The translations under genes were made by a program, and so were the position numbers. DNA of 64,000 bases from Actinomadura physcomitrii (GTDB taxonomy: Bacteria; Actinomycetota; Actinomycetes; Streptosporangiales; Streptosporangiaceae): positions 207,711-271,710 of the forward strand of contig NZ_WBMS02000008.1 of the NCBI RefSeq assembly GCF_008923205.2. Direction: 5' to 3'. Every line of letters starts with the position of its first letter. The stretch's first letter is position 1. The notes under the pieces are model-generated. The model was not told the origin of the DNA. It searched no databases and saw only the letters and a program-made list of their open reading frames with translations. Positions 37,714-47,108 of the stretch are shown piece after piece.

Positions 37714-38934
37714 ATGACCTCCCGTAAGCCGCGCGTCGTTCTCGGTGTGAGCGCCGGGATCGCCGCGTACAAGGTGTGCGAGCTGCTGCGGCGGCTCACC
37801 GAGTCGGGCCACGACGTCACCGTCGTCCCGACGCGGGACGCGCTGCGCTTCGTCGGCGAGCCGACCTGGGCGGCGCTGTCGGGCAACCCCGTCTCCACCG
37901 AGGTGTGGGACGGGGTCGCGCGGGTCCCGCACGTCCGGCTCGGGCAGGACGCCGACCTGGTGTTCGTCGCCCCGGCCACCGCCGACCTGCTCGCCCGCGC
38001 CGCGCACGGGCTGGCCGACGACCTGCTCACCAACACCCTGCTCACCGCCCGCTGCCCGGTCGTGTTCGCGCCCGCGATGCACACCGAGATGTGGGAGCAC
38101 CCGGCGACCCGCGCGAACGTCGCGACGCTCCGCGCCCGCGGAGCGATCGTGGTGGAGCCCGCGTCCGGCCGGCTGACCGGCAAGGACACCGGCCCCGGCC
38201 GGCTGCCCGACCCCGCCGAGCTGTTCGAGGCGGCGCGCCGCGTCCTCGACCGCGGGGCCGTGCAGCCCGACCTCGCCGGACGGCACGTCGTGGTGTCCGC
38301 CGGAGGCACCCGCGAACCCCTCGACCCGGTCCGGTTCATCGGCAACCGCTCGTCCGGCCTGCAGGGGTACGCGCTGGCCCGCACGGCGGCGGCCCGCGGC
38401 GCGCGCGTGACGCTCGTCGCGGCCAACGTCGCGCTGCCCGACCCGGCCGGCGCGCGGGTCGTGCCCGTCGGGTCCGCCGAGGAGATGCGCAAGGCCGTGC
38501 TGGAGGCCGCCGGCGACGCCGACGCGGTGGTGATGGCCGCCGCCGTCGCCGACTTCCGCCCCGTCGACTACCGCGGCTCGAAGATCAAGAAGGCGGAGGG
38601 CGCCGAGCCGGAGCCGATCCGGCTCGCCAAGAACCCCGACATCCTGGCCGAGCTCGGCGAGCGCCGCCGCGCCGGGCAGGTGATCGTCGGCTTCGCGGCC
38701 GAGACCGACGACGTGCTCGCCAACGGCCGCGCCAAGCTCGCCCGCAAGCGCAGCGACCTGCTGGTGGTCAACCAGGTGGGGGAGGACCTCACCTTCGGCC
38801 GGCCCGACAACGCCGCGGTGATCCTCGGCGCGGACGGGTCGAGCACCGAGGTCGAGCGCGGCGCCAAGGAGGCCCTGGCCGACGTCGTCTGGGACCTCGT
38901 CGCCGCACGCCTGGACCCCCTGCCCGCGGATTGA
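37714..38934 (+). CDS. coaBC: Bifunctional phosphopantothenoylcysteine decarboxylase / phosphopantothenate-cysteine ligase
   Basis: 406 residues. The CoaC flavodoxin-like half begins VVLGVSAGIAAYKVCELLRRL and contains the active-site histidine (RVPHVRLGQDADL), ATADLLARAAHGLADDL and the PAMHTEMWEHPAT motif. The CoaB half starts about residue 190 (GRHVVVSAGGTREPLDPVRFIGNRSSG), with AAVADFRP and GSKIKKAEG. Together they turn phosphopantothenate into phosphopantetheine for CoA. ATG start. Confidence 0.96.
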   Translation: MTSRKPRVVLGVSAGIAAYKVCELLRRLTESGHDVTVVPTRDALRFVGEPTWAALSGNPVSTEVWDGVARVPHVRLGQDADLVFVAPATADLLARAAHGLADDLLTNTLLTARCPVVFAPAMHTEMWEHPATRANVATLRARGAIVVEPASGRLTGKDTGPGRLPDPAELFEAARRVLDRGAVQPDLAGRHVVVSAGGTREPLDPVRFIGNRSSGLQGYALARTAAARGARVTLVAANVALPDPAGARVVPVGSAEEMRKAVLEAAGDADAVVMAAAVADFRPVDYRGSKIKKAEGAEPEPIRLAKNPDILAELGERRRAGQVIVGFAAETDDVLANGRAKLARKRSDLLVVNQVGEDLTFGRPDNAAVILGADGSSTEVERGAKEALADVVWDLVAARLDPLPAD

Positions 38935-38989
38935 CCGGAGACTGCCCGACCGCGACCAACGCCATACCGGCCTTCGAGGATGATCCCGC

Positions 38990-38995
38990 TAGACT
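38990..38995 (+). promoter_or_regulatory. -10 hexamer TAGACT of metK
   Basis: TAGACT lies 107 bases before the metK start. The leader that follows contains a GC-rich hairpin region (GCGGGGAGGCCCCCCGC) but no SAM-riboswitch consensus that I can recognise. Confidence 0.45.
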
Positions 38996-39102
38996 GCGGG
39001 CTTACCACCCTTGAACACCCGTGCGGGGAGGCCCCCCGCCGAACTCGAAGACATATCCGTCCTGCGACGTCAGTCAGCAGCCGCTGCAAGGAGTTCACGT
39101 AC

Positions 39103-40296
39103 GTGTCTCGCCGCCTGTTCACCTCCGAGTCCGTCACCGAAGGACACCCGGACAAGATCGCGGACCAGATCAGCGACGCGATCCTCGACTCGATGCTCAA
39201 GGACGACCCGAAGAGCCGGGTCGCCGTCGAGACGATGATCACGACCGGTCAGGTGCATGTGGCCGGTGAGGTCACCACCGAGACCTATGTGGACATCCCC
39301 GGCGTCATCCGGGAGAAGATCCTCGAGATCGGCTACGACTCGTCCAAGAAGGGCTTCGACGGCCACTCCTGCGGCGTGTCGGTGTCGATCGGCGCGCAGT
39401 CCCCCGACATCGCGCAGGGCGTCGACGACGCCTACGAGACCCGCGAGGGCGAGGGCGTCGACGACCTGGACCGGCAGGGCGCCGGCGACCAGGGCCTGAT
39501 GTTCGGCTACGCCACCAGCGAGACCCCCGAGCTGATGCCGCTGCCGATCACGCTGGCGCACCGGCTCGCGCAGCGGCTGTCCGCGGTCCGCAAGGAGGGC
39601 ACCGTCCCCTACCTGCGCCCGGACGGCAAGACCCAGGTCACCATCGAGTACGACGGCGACCGCGGCGTCCGCCTCGACACCGTCGTGGTGTCCAGCCAGC
39701 ACGCTCCCGACATCGACCTCAAGGAGCTGCTCGCCCCGGACGTCAAGGAGCACGTCGTCGACCCGGTGCTCGCCCAGTTCGACCTCGACACCGACGGCTA
39801 CCGGCTGCTGGTCAACCCGACCGGCCGCTTCGAGATCGGCGGCCCGATGGGCGACGCCGGCCTCACCGGCCGCAAGATCATCGTCGACACCTACGGCGGC
39901 ATGGCCCGGCACGGCGGCGGCGCGTTCTCCGGCAAGGACCCGTCCAAGGTCGACCGGTCCGCCGCGTACGCGATGCGCTGGGTCGCCAAGAACATCGTCG
40001 CCGCGCAGCTCGCCGACCGCGCCGAGGTCCAGGTCGCCTACGCGATCGGCAAGGCGCACCCGGTCGGGGTGTTCGTCGAGACGTTCGGCACCGAGAAGGT
40101 CGCCCCGGAGAAGATCGAGAAGGCCGTCGCCGACGTCTTCGACCTGCGTCCCGCCGCGATCGTCCGCGACCTGGACCTGCTCCGCCCGATCTACTCGCAG
40201 ACCGCCGCGTACGGCCACTTCGGCCGCGAGGTGCCGGACTTCTCCTGGGAGTCCACGGACCGCGCCAAGGACCTGGCCTCCGCCGCCGGCCTCTGA
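39103..40296 (+). CDS. metK: S-adenosylmethionine synthetase
   Basis: 397 residues. [25 protein letters not shown] at the N-terminus, [13 protein letters not shown] and the P-loop-like [19 protein letters not shown] are invariant MetK motifs. It makes SAM from ATP and methionine. The GTG at 39103 follows AAGGAG by 9 bases; upstream in-frame codons translate to unrelated sequence. A strong terminator follows the gene. Confidence 0.97.
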   Translation: MSRRLFTSESVTEGHPDKIADQISDAILDSMLKDDPKSRVAVETMITTGQVHVAGEVTTETYVDIPGVIREKILEIGYDSSKKGFDGHSCGVSVSIGAQSPDIAQGVDDAYETREGEGVDDLDRQGAGDQGLMFGYATSETPELMPLPITLAHRLAQRLSAVRKEGTVPYLRPDGKTQVTIEYDGDRGVRLDTVVVSSQHAPDIDLKELLAPDVKEHVVDPVLAQFDLDTDGYRLLVNPTGRFEIGGPMGDAGLTGRKIIVDTYGGMARHGGGAFSGKDPSKVDRSAAYAMRWVAKNIVAAQLADRAEVQVAYAIGKAHPVGVFVETFGTEKVAPEKIEKAVADVFDLRPAAIVRDLDLLRPIYSQTAAYGHFGREVPDFSWESTDRAKDLASAAGL

Positions 40297-40324
40297 CCGA
40301 CCCGCAGCGTCCCCGACGCACCCG

Positions 40325-40356
40325 AAAGGGCCCTGGACCACATCCAGGGCCCTTTT
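40325..40356 (+). terminator. Rho-independent terminator of metK
   Basis: AAAGGGCCCTGGA (40325-40337) and TCCAGGGCCCTTT (40343-40355) form a perfect 13-bp stem with a CCACA loop, ending in TTTT. The stem is also A-rich on its 5' side, so it can act in both directions toward the convergent membrane-protein gene. Confidence 0.9.
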
Positions 40357-40490
40357 CGCGTCCCCAACCCCTCTGCGCCGCCTCAGAGCCGCCCAAAGGC
40401 GCCCAGTGACGTGGCCGCGGCCGCGGCGGCCGTCTCGAACCGTCCGGCGGCGGTCGACGACCTCAGTCGTCACGCGAGCGCGTTATCTGA

Positions 40491-40632
40491 CCGGCGGGGA
40501 CGAAGCCGAAGGCGAGTCCCCGCCGGGAAGCTCTCGCGAAGCGAGGTCGCGCTCGCCCAAGCACGGTCAAGGTGCGAGCCGCTAGGCGAGTGCCTTGGGC
40601 CGGGGGTGTGGAGAACACAGCCGCTAGGCGAG
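40491..40632. repeat. Hairpin cluster and 14-bp direct repeats between metK and the convergent gene
   Basis: The gap 40297-40648 (352 bases) has no gene. After the metK terminator it holds a perfect 11-bp stem CCGGCGGGGAC/GTCCCCGCCGG (40491-40501 and 40516-40526) and a short CTCGC-GAA-GCGAG hairpin (40533-40545). GCCCAAGCAC and GTGCCTTGGGC pair apart from one bulge. AGCCGCTAGGCGAG occurs twice, at 40577-40590 and 40619-40632. Confidence 0.7.
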
Positions 40633-40648
40633 GCTCCTGGGCTGGGAT

Positions 40649-42319
40649 TCAGCCAACACAGTGGTTGCCGCGGTGGAGGCCGTAGTGGGCGGCGATGGTG
40701 TAGTGGCCGGGGCCCTTGGCGGTCATGCGGACGAAGTCGCCGGCGCGGGCGAGGCAGGCGTCGCCGCCGGTGACGCTGAGCCAGGGGGACCAGGAGACGC
40801 GGACGACGACGGAGCCGGGCGACGGCATCTCCACGACGAGTTCGCCGGAGTTGAGGGTCTGGACGGTGGCGGGCGGGTCGACGAGGGGGGTGGGGTAGCT
40901 GACGCGGTAGAGGCGCCAGTGCTCGTCGTGCCAGACCTCCGCGAGGTACGGCTGGCCGGCTTTGACGAGGGCGGCCTCGTCCTTGCCGGACCAGTCGGCC
41001 TCCTGTTCGGGGAGCACGACGTACTGGACGGCCCATTTCCGCAGCCAGTCGTGGTAGCTGGCCGGGGTGAGGGCCCCGTTCTCATAGAAGAGGCCGTGGC
41101 GTTCGGCGTCGACCTGGCGGTTCCAGCCGCGCGCGAGGATGAAGTGGCGGCTGAGCCCGGCGGCCTCCCAGTGGGAGCGGAGGGGGACGACCTCGATGCG
41201 GGTGCGCTGGGCGCCGAGCGCGTGGAGTTCGTCGACGAGGCCCTGGGCGTTGGCGGCGGCGGAGGCGGCGGGCGCGGTGTGGACGAGGTCCTCGATGGGC
41301 TTAACGACCTGCCATGAGGCGGTGATGATGAACGCCAGGGAGAGCACGGCGATGCGGACGCGGCCGTGTGCGCGCGCGACGGCGGCCAGGCAGAACATCG
41401 CGCCGAACACCAGGGAGAGGCGTTCGACGTTGCTTCCGACGGGTGAGGGGATCGCCCAGGTGAGCAGGATGCCGAGCAGGTAGACGCCGGCGCCGACGCG
41501 GACGAACCGCCAGCTCGGCGGGGCGAAGACCAGGACGGCGACGACGCTGATGACCGCCCACAGCACGATCGCGGTGAAGGAGATCGGCTGGACGCCGCTG
41601 AAGGGGAACAGCAGGCTCGTGGTCCCGACGACGACGGGCATGCCGATCGCGACGGAGATCCCGGCGCGGCGCCGTCCGGTCAGGAACAGGGTGGCGGCGA
41701 GGACGAGCAGGAACAGTCCCGCGACAGGGCTGGCGGCGGTGGCGAGCAGGCCGAGGCCGACCATCCCGGCGAAGCGGAGCGCGGGGGTGCCGCGCGGGGT
41801 GAAGGCGACGATCACCGCCATCAGCGCGAACATGAGGCCGAGGCCGAACGTGACGCGGCCGGAGGCGGTGTTGCACGACAGCGCGAACGCGGCCCACAGC
41901 GCGGCGGGCAGCGCCATGCGCGCCTTGAACCGCCGGAGGAGGTGGGCGGTGAGCCCGGCGGAGACGGTGCCGGCCACCACGGCGACGGCGCGGATGCCGA
42001 ACAGCGCCATCAGGTAGGGGGACAGGACGCTGTAGGAGGCGGGGTGCATGCCGCCGTACCAGGCGAAGCTGTAGGCGGCGGTGGGGTGCTTCCAGGCGAA
42101 GTCGGTCCAGGCGGCCTGCGCGGCGAGGTCGCCGCCCTCGGTGGCCAGGTACAGCGCCCAGATCAGGTGCATGGCGGCCGCGGCGACCGTGGCGGCCACG
42201 ACGGGGTTGCGGGGGTTGGCCCACCGCTTCCACCAGGACGCGCCGTTGCGGCCCGGGCGGGCCGCCGTTGCGGCCCGGGTCCGGGCGTCGGTCAGCTCTG
42301 GACTATGCGCTGTGGTCAC
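40649..42319 (-). CDS. Polytopic integral membrane protein, unknown function
   Basis: 556 residues with this start. After a basic cytoplasmic N-terminus (about 1-45) there are roughly 11-12 hydrophobic helices (VVAATVAAAAMHLIWALYLA to about residue 345), then a soluble C-terminal domain of about 200 residues. The layout resembles GT-C-fold membrane glycosyltransferases or 6-pyruvoyl-type exporters, and FAWYGGMHPASYSVLSPYLM may be the first external loop; no family is assigned. The GTG at 42319 is preferred over 42421 because a TAAGGT -10 (42422-42427) abuts the latter. It diverges from priA. Confidence 0.75.
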   Translation of the reverse strand: MTTAHSPELTDARTRAATAARPGRNGASWWKRWANPRNPVVAATVAAAAMHLIWALYLATEGGDLAAQAAWTDFAWKHPTAAYSFAWYGGMHPASYSVLSPYLMALFGIRAVAVVAGTVSAGLTAHLLRRFKARMALPAALWAAFALSCNTASGRVTFGLGLMFALMAVIVAFTPRGTPALRFAGMVGLGLLATAASPVAGLFLLVLAATLFLTGRRRAGISVAIGMPVVVGTTSLLFPFSGVQPISFTAIVLWAVISVVAVLVFAPPSWRFVRVGAGVYLLGILLTWAIPSPVGSNVERLSLVFGAMFCLAAVARAHGRVRIAVLSLAFIITASWQVVKPIEDLVHTAPAASAAANAQGLVDELHALGAQRTRIEVVPLRSHWEAAGLSRHFILARGWNRQVDAERHGLFYENGALTPASYHDWLRKWAVQYVVLPEQEADWSGKDEAALVKAGQPYLAEVWHDEHWRLYRVSYPTPLVDPPATVQTLNSGELVVEMPSPGSVVVRVSWSPWLSVTGGDACLARAGDFVRMTAKGPGHYTIAAHYGLHRGNHCVG

Positions 42320-42470
42320 ATCGCCTGCACGTGCTCGTCGGACGGCGGGAGCGCGAAGGGCGTCGGGCGATCTCGCCTGTTCGCGGATCGGCCTGATGCG
42401 CGCCCCGTTCAAACGGACCACACCTTAGCGTGCGCCGATGGCTGTCGGGCTGATCTGGTAGGACGGGGGC

Positions 42471-44576
42471 GTGAGCGAGGACGGGGGTGGAGCGGACCTG
42501 ATCCCGGGCCTGGGCGACGTGCCGCGGGTGCCGGCGGGCAAGGCGCGGCAGGCGAAGCCGGGCGACGGCAAGGGCGGTGGCAGGGCGGGCGGGAAAGCGC
42601 CGAAGAAGGGCGCGCGGCGCCCGGCGGAGGAGCGGCCCGTCGCGCGTGTCGCGGTGGACATGTCCCTTCCGCATCTGGATCGTCCGTTCGACTATCTGGT
42701 CCCCGTGGAGCTGGACGGGAAGGCCGTGCCGGGGTGCCGGGTGAGGGTGCGGTTCGCGGGGCAGCTCGTCGACGGGTTCCTGCTGGAGCGGGTCGAGGAG
42801 AGCGGCCATGGCGGGAAGCTGCTGTTCCTGGAGCGCGTGACGTCTCCGGAGCCCGTCCTCACGCCGGAGGTCGCCGCGCTCGCGCGGGAGATCGCCGACC
42901 GCTACGCCGGGACGTTCGCGGACGTGCTGCGGCTGGCGGTCCCGCCGCGGCACGCCCGCGTGGAGGCCGAGCCGGTCAAGGAGCCCGCCGAGGCGCCGGA
43001 AGACGGACGGGACGAGGGTGAGAACCCCTGGCTGGAGTACCCGGCCGGTGCGTCGTTCCTGAACGCGCTGGCCGAGGGCAGGGCGCCGCGGGCGGTGTGG
43101 ACGGCGCTGCCGGGCCCGGAGTGGGCGGCGGCCATCGCGCGGGCCGTGGCGGTGGCGCTGCGCGCCGGGCGCGGGGCGCTCGTCGTGGTGGCGGACGGCC
43201 GTGACGTGGCGCGGGTGGACGCGGCGCTGTCCGCGGAGCTGGGGGAGGGGCGGCACGTCGCGCTGACGGCGGAGCTCGGCCCGGCCGAGCGGTACCGGCG
43301 GTGGCTGGCGGTGCTGCGGGGGAAGGCGCGGGCGGTGGTCGGGACGCGGGCCGCGATGTTCGCGCCCGTCGCCGATCTGGGCCTGGTCGTGCTGTGGGAC
43401 GACGGGGACGACGTGCACGCCGAGCCGCACGCGCCCTATCCGCATCCGCGGGAGGTGCTGGCGCTGCGGGCGCACCGGGCGAAGGCGGGCGCGCTGATCG
43501 GCGGGTTCACCCGGACCACGGACGCCACCGTGCTGGTCGAGACGGGGTGGGCGCACGCCCTGGCCGCCGACCGGGCGCGGGTGCGGCGCGCGATGCCGCG
43601 CGTCCGGTACGTGGGGGAGGACGCGCAGCTCGCCAGGGACGCGGCGGCGCGCACGGCGCGGCTGCCGAATCTGGCGTTCGAGGCGGCGCGGCGCGCGCTG
43701 GAGGAGGGGCCGGTGCTCGTGCAGGTGCCGAGGCGCGGTTACGTGCCGGGCATCGCGTGCGGGCGGTGCCGGACCCCGGCGCACTGCGTCGCGTGCCAGG
43801 GGCCGTTGGCGTTGCCGTCGTCGCACGCGGCGCCGTACTGCCGGTGGTGCGGCCGCATCGCGGGCGACTGGCACTGCCCCGAATGCGGCTTCTTCCAGGT
43901 CCGCGCGGTCGTCGTGGGCGCGAAGCGCACGGCGGAGGAGCTGGGCCGGGCGTTCCCCGGCGTGCCGGTGCGGACGTCCGGGCGCGAGGCGATCCTCGAA
44001 CGCGTGGGCCCGGAGCGGGCGCTGGTGGTGTCGACGCCGGGCGCGGAGCCGCCCGCCGACGGCGGCTACACGGCCGGGCTGCTGCTGGACGGCTGGGTCC
44101 TGCTGGCGCGGCCCGACCTGCGGGCGGGGGAGGAGACGCTGCGGCGCTGGATGAACGCGGCGGCGCTCGTCCGGCCGGAGGCGCCGGTGGTGGTGGCGGC
44201 GGAGGGCGCGCTGCCGGCTGTCCAGGCGCTCGTCCGGTGGGATCCGGTCACCTACGCCGAGCGGGAGCTGGCGGAGCGCCGGGAGGCGGGGTTCCCGCCG
44301 GCGGCGCGGATGGCGTCGCTGACCGCGACCCCGGCCGCGATCCGGGAGCTGCTGGCGGGCGCGCGGCTGCCGGACGGGGCGGAGGTGCTCGGGCCGGTGC
44401 CCGTGCCGAGGCAGCCGGGGGCGGAGGGGCCGGAGAAGGAGCGCGCCCTCGTCCGGGTGCCGCGCGCGGCGGGGCTCGCGCTCGCGCGCGCGCTCAAGGA
44501 GGCTCAGGGCGTCCGCAGCGCCCGCAAGGCGGCCGAGACCGTCCGCGTCCAGATCGACCCGCTCGAACTCATCTGA
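42471..44576 (+). CDS. priA: Primosomal protein N' (PriA), helicase-motif-deficient actinobacterial type
   Basis: 701 residues. The N-terminal 3'-DNA-binding domain (VDMSLPHLDRPFDYLVPVEL) and a zinc-binding region with eight cysteines (CGRCRTPAHCVAC ... CRWCGRIAGDWHCPECG) are intact. Where active PriA has a GxTGSGKT Walker A, this protein has PRAVWTALPGPEW; the DEEH box is replaced by VVLWDDGDD. It should therefore load the primosome without helicase activity, as known for mycobacterial and Streptomyces PriA. A basic linker (about 20-50) precedes the core. Start: GTG, 6 bases after TAGGAC. Confidence 0.92.
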   Translation: MSEDGGGADLIPGLGDVPRVPAGKARQAKPGDGKGGGRAGGKAPKKGARRPAEERPVARVAVDMSLPHLDRPFDYLVPVELDGKAVPGCRVRVRFAGQLVDGFLLERVEESGHGGKLLFLERVTSPEPVLTPEVAALAREIADRYAGTFADVLRLAVPPRHARVEAEPVKEPAEAPEDGRDEGENPWLEYPAGASFLNALAEGRAPRAVWTALPGPEWAAAIARAVAVALRAGRGALVVVADGRDVARVDAALSAELGEGRHVALTAELGPAERYRRWLAVLRGKARAVVGTRAAMFAPVADLGLVVLWDDGDDVHAEPHAPYPHPREVLALRAHRAKAGALIGGFTRTTDATVLVETGWAHALAADRARVRRAMPRVRYVGEDAQLARDAAARTARLPNLAFEAARRALEEGPVLVQVPRRGYVPGIACGRCRTPAHCVACQGPLALPSSHAAPYCRWCGRIAGDWHCPECGFFQVRAVVVGAKRTAEELGRAFPGVPVRTSGREAILERVGPERALVVSTPGAEPPADGGYTAGLLLDGWVLLARPDLRAGEETLRRWMNAAALVRPEAPVVVAAEGALPAVQALVRWDPVTYAERELAERREAGFPPAARMASLTATPAAIRELLAGARLPDGAEVLGPVPVPRQPGAEGPEKERALVRVPRAAGLALARALKEAQGVRSARKAAETVRVQIDPLELI

Positions 44577-44614
44577 CCGCGCCGGAGTTGGCCCGCGCGG
44601 CGGGCCGGGGCCAA

Positions 44615-44620
44615 TAGGGT
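44615..44620 (+). promoter_or_regulatory. -10 hexamer TAGGGT of the 608-aa gene
   Basis: TAGGGT is 6 bases before the GTG at 44627 with no Shine-Dalgarno in between: leaderless configuration. Confidence 0.5.
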
Positions 44621-44626
44621 TCTCGG

Positions 44627-46453
44627 GTGGCCGACAACTGGGTGGAGACGACCGCGGGCGACCTGCGGCGCTGGGCGGACGAACGCGGCGAGAAGATCGA
44701 CGGGCAGGGCGCTCGGCTGCTGCTCGACCTCGCCGCGCGCGAGATGGGGCTGGAGGGCCCGGACGCCCTCACGCCCGCCGCGCTCCGCGCGCTGCTGCTG
44801 GAGGTGTTCCCGGACACGGTGGTCGCGGGCGCCGACGAGGTGCCGTCCGTCCTGGACACGCTGCGCGCCATCGCGGCGTTCCTCGGCGACACCGGCGCCG
44901 TGACCGCCGAGCGCGCCGCGGAGCTGGCCGCCGAGATCGACCGGCTCGGACCCGAGTTCACCGAGGTGGTCGCCGCGACCGACGACGCCGAGCGGCAGGT
45001 CGCCGCGGAGGTCGTCGCCGGGCTGATGGAGGCCGACGGCGTCCCCCTCGACGACCAGGACGCCGTCGAGGAGTGGATGCGCGGGTTCGAGGCGCTGCCC
45101 GACGAGGAGCGCTACGCCCGCGCCGAGGAGTACCTGCGGCGCACCGAGGACCTCGTCGTCCCGCCGGTCCGGCTCGCCCCGGCGGCCGACCTGGCGGAGG
45201 CGGCGCGCCGCTGCGGCCTGACCGCCGAGGTCCGCGCGCTGGCCGAGTGGACGGGCGAGCGGGCGCTGACCGAGCTGGACGAGCTGACCGCGGCGGACGC
45301 CGAGGCCGCGGTCGCCGCGCTCGGCCTCGCCACCCCGCGCCGCCTCCCGGACGTCGAGGTCGGCGACCAGACCGACCTGCCGGAGCTCGACCGGCTCTGG
45401 TGGGCCGCGACCGAGGCGGAGGTGATCCGCGCGGAGGGCGGCAAGGCCGCGCCCGGCCCCGCGCTGCCCGACCTCGGCTCCGGCGACGACGAGCGTGTGC
45501 TGCGCGCCTGGCTGCGGCTGCTGGACTCCGTCGCCGTCCCCGACCACGACCCGTCCGACGGCCTCGACGCGATCGAGCTGGTCCAGAACGAGCTGACCGG
45601 CGTGCTGATCCACCTGTACGAGCAGGAGGAGCCCGCCACCCCCGCCGAGCTGGCCGACGCGCTGCTCGGCCACGTCGCCGAGGCCTACGAGATCTCCGAC
45701 GAGCGGTCGCTGGCGGAGGCGGTGCGCGACGCGCTCGACCTGGAGCTGGCCGACCTGGCCCGCTGGGGCGTCGTCGAGCCCGCCGGCGACGGCGGCCGGG
45801 CGCTGACCCCGCTCGGCGTGTGGGGCGTGCGGGAGCTGCTGCTGGCGGACGGGTTCACCGCGCCGGTCGTCGGGGAGCTGGCGGGCGCGTCCGCCGCCGA
45901 GCTGGTCGCGGGGCTGGCCTGGCACCGGCCGGAGACCGCCGACGAGGAGATCGACGGGTGGCTCGCGTCCCACGACGTCAAGGACGCCGCCGCCGACCTG
46001 CTGGACGTGATGCGCGGCGGCGGGCCGGGCGCCCGCAACCTCGCCGCCGCCGTGCTGCACCGGGTCGGCCCGGAGGCCGCGCCGGTGGTGCGGGCCGCGC
46101 GGGAGCATCCGCTCGTGTCCCCGTACGCGGCGCTGTGGCTGAACGCGGCGGGCGACCCGGCGGGCCGGGAGCTGTCCCGCGCCGAGTACCTGTGGGTGTT
46201 CGTCGACACCGTCGCCGGGATGCTGGAGACCGCCGAGCCGGCGGAGGCCGTCGAAGCCGCGCTGGTCGACGCGCCGCCCGGCGCGGAGATGCGGGAGATG
46301 GTGGACGAGCTGTGGCGCACCGACCACCCGGGCGTCGCCGAGGTCCTGGAGGCGCTCGGCGACCACCATCCCGACAAGGCGACCGCCAAGGCCGCTCGCA
46401 CCGCCGCCTACAAGGCCCGCTCGGCGCGGGCCGCCGGGAGCGGCGGCGTGTGA
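44627..46453 (+). CDS. Large acidic hypothetical protein (608 aa)
   Basis: I do not recognise a family. The protein is Ala/Glu/Asp-rich and almost wholly helical in appearance, with no signal peptide or membrane helix. Repeating helical segments (AAELAAEIDRLGPEFTEVV, AEAARRCGLTAEVRALAEW, AAAVLHRVGPEAAPVVRAA) suggest a HEAT/ARM-like or multi-bundle scaffold. A winged-helix-like piece (LARWGVVEPAGDGGRALTPLG) lies near residue 385. The C-terminus DDHHPDK-like GDHHPDKATAKAARTAAYKARS is basic. Genes for similar acidic proteins occur in actinomycetes; function unknown. It lies between priA and def. Confidence 0.7.
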   Translation: MADNWVETTAGDLRRWADERGEKIDGQGARLLLDLAAREMGLEGPDALTPAALRALLLEVFPDTVVAGADEVPSVLDTLRAIAAFLGDTGAVTAERAAELAAEIDRLGPEFTEVVAATDDAERQVAAEVVAGLMEADGVPLDDQDAVEEWMRGFEALPDEERYARAEEYLRRTEDLVVPPVRLAPAADLAEAARRCGLTAEVRALAEWTGERALTELDELTAADAEAAVAALGLATPRRLPDVEVGDQTDLPELDRLWWAATEAEVIRAEGGKAAPGPALPDLGSGDDERVLRAWLRLLDSVAVPDHDPSDGLDAIELVQNELTGVLIHLYEQEEPATPAELADALLGHVAEAYEISDERSLAEAVRDALDLELADLARWGVVEPAGDGGRALTPLGVWGVRELLLADGFTAPVVGELAGASAAELVAGLAWHRPETADEEIDGWLASHDVKDAAADLLDVMRGGGPGARNLAAAVLHRVGPEAAPVVRAAREHPLVSPYAALWLNAAGDPAGRELSRAEYLWVFVDTVAGMLETAEPAEAVEAALVDAPPGAEMREMVDELWRTDHPGVAEVLEALGDHHPDKATAKAARTAAYKARSARAAGSGGV

Positions 46454-46472
46454 GGTCCGCGTGATCCCTCCG

Positions 46473-46478
46473 TAGACT
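46473..46478 (+). promoter_or_regulatory. -10 hexamer TAGACT of def-fmt-rsmB
   Basis: TAGACT sits inside a small CCTCC/GGAGG inverted repeat and would give a leader of about 77 bases to the def TTG start. Confidence 0.45.
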
Positions 46479-46562
46479 GGAGGCCGCGACATCCACGGTC
46501 CCGCCCGGCGCGCCCCCTGCGAGCGGCGCGCGGCGTCCCACCCCGCAGGAACGGAGTCCTCG

Positions 46563-47108
46563 TTGGCCGTCAAGCCCATCCGCCTCTTCGGCGACCCTGT
46601 GCTGCGCACGCCCGCGGAGCCGGTGAAGGACTTCGACAAGGAGCTGCGCCAGCTCGTCAAGGACCTCACCGACACGATGATCGACGCTCCGGGGGCGGGC
46701 CTGGCGGCGCCGCAGCTCGGCGTGGGCCTGCGGGTGTTCACCTACTACGTCGACGACCGGCTCGGGCACGTGGTGAACCCGACGCTCGACCTGTCGGACG
46801 AGCAGGAGACCGACGACGAGGGCTGCCTGTCGCTGCCCGGCCTGGCGTTCCCGACGCCGCGCTCGGTCGGCGTCGTGGCGAAGGGCTTCAACATGCACGG
46901 GGAGCCGATCACGCTGGAGGGCACGCACCTGCTGGCCCGCTGCGTGCAGCACGAGACCGACCACCTGGACGGGATCATCTTCATCGACCGGATGGACCCC
47001 GAGCAGCGCAAGGCCGCGATGAAGGCGATCCGGGAGGCCGAGTGGTTCGGCGACCCGGCGCCCGTGGTGAAGGAGTCGCCGCACCGCACCTTCGGGAAGG
47101 CGATCTAG
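46563..47108 (+). CDS. def: Peptide deformylase
   Basis: 181 residues. All three motifs of the metalloenzyme are present: GAGLAAPQLGVG, EGCLSLPG (metal cysteine) and QHETDHLDGIIFID (HExxH). It removes the formyl group from nascent N-termini, the reverse of the downstream fmt. The start is a TTG, supported by GGAACGGAG upstream and by MAVKPIRLFGDPVLRTPA fitting the family N-terminus. fmt follows immediately. Confidence 0.97.
   Translation: MAVKPIRLFGDPVLRTPAEPVKDFDKELRQLVKDLTDTMIDAPGAGLAAPQLGVGLRVFTYYVDDRLGHVVNPTLDLSDEQETDDEGCLSLPGLAFPTPRSVGVVAKGFNMHGEPITLEGTHLLARCVQHETDHLDGIIFIDRMDPEQRKAAMKAIREAEWFGDPAPVVKESPHRTFGKAI

Noticed and set aside
38996..39102. SAM riboswitch in the metK leader
   Set aside because: The leader is short and GC-rich but lacks the conserved core of the SAM-I/IV or SAM-II classes.
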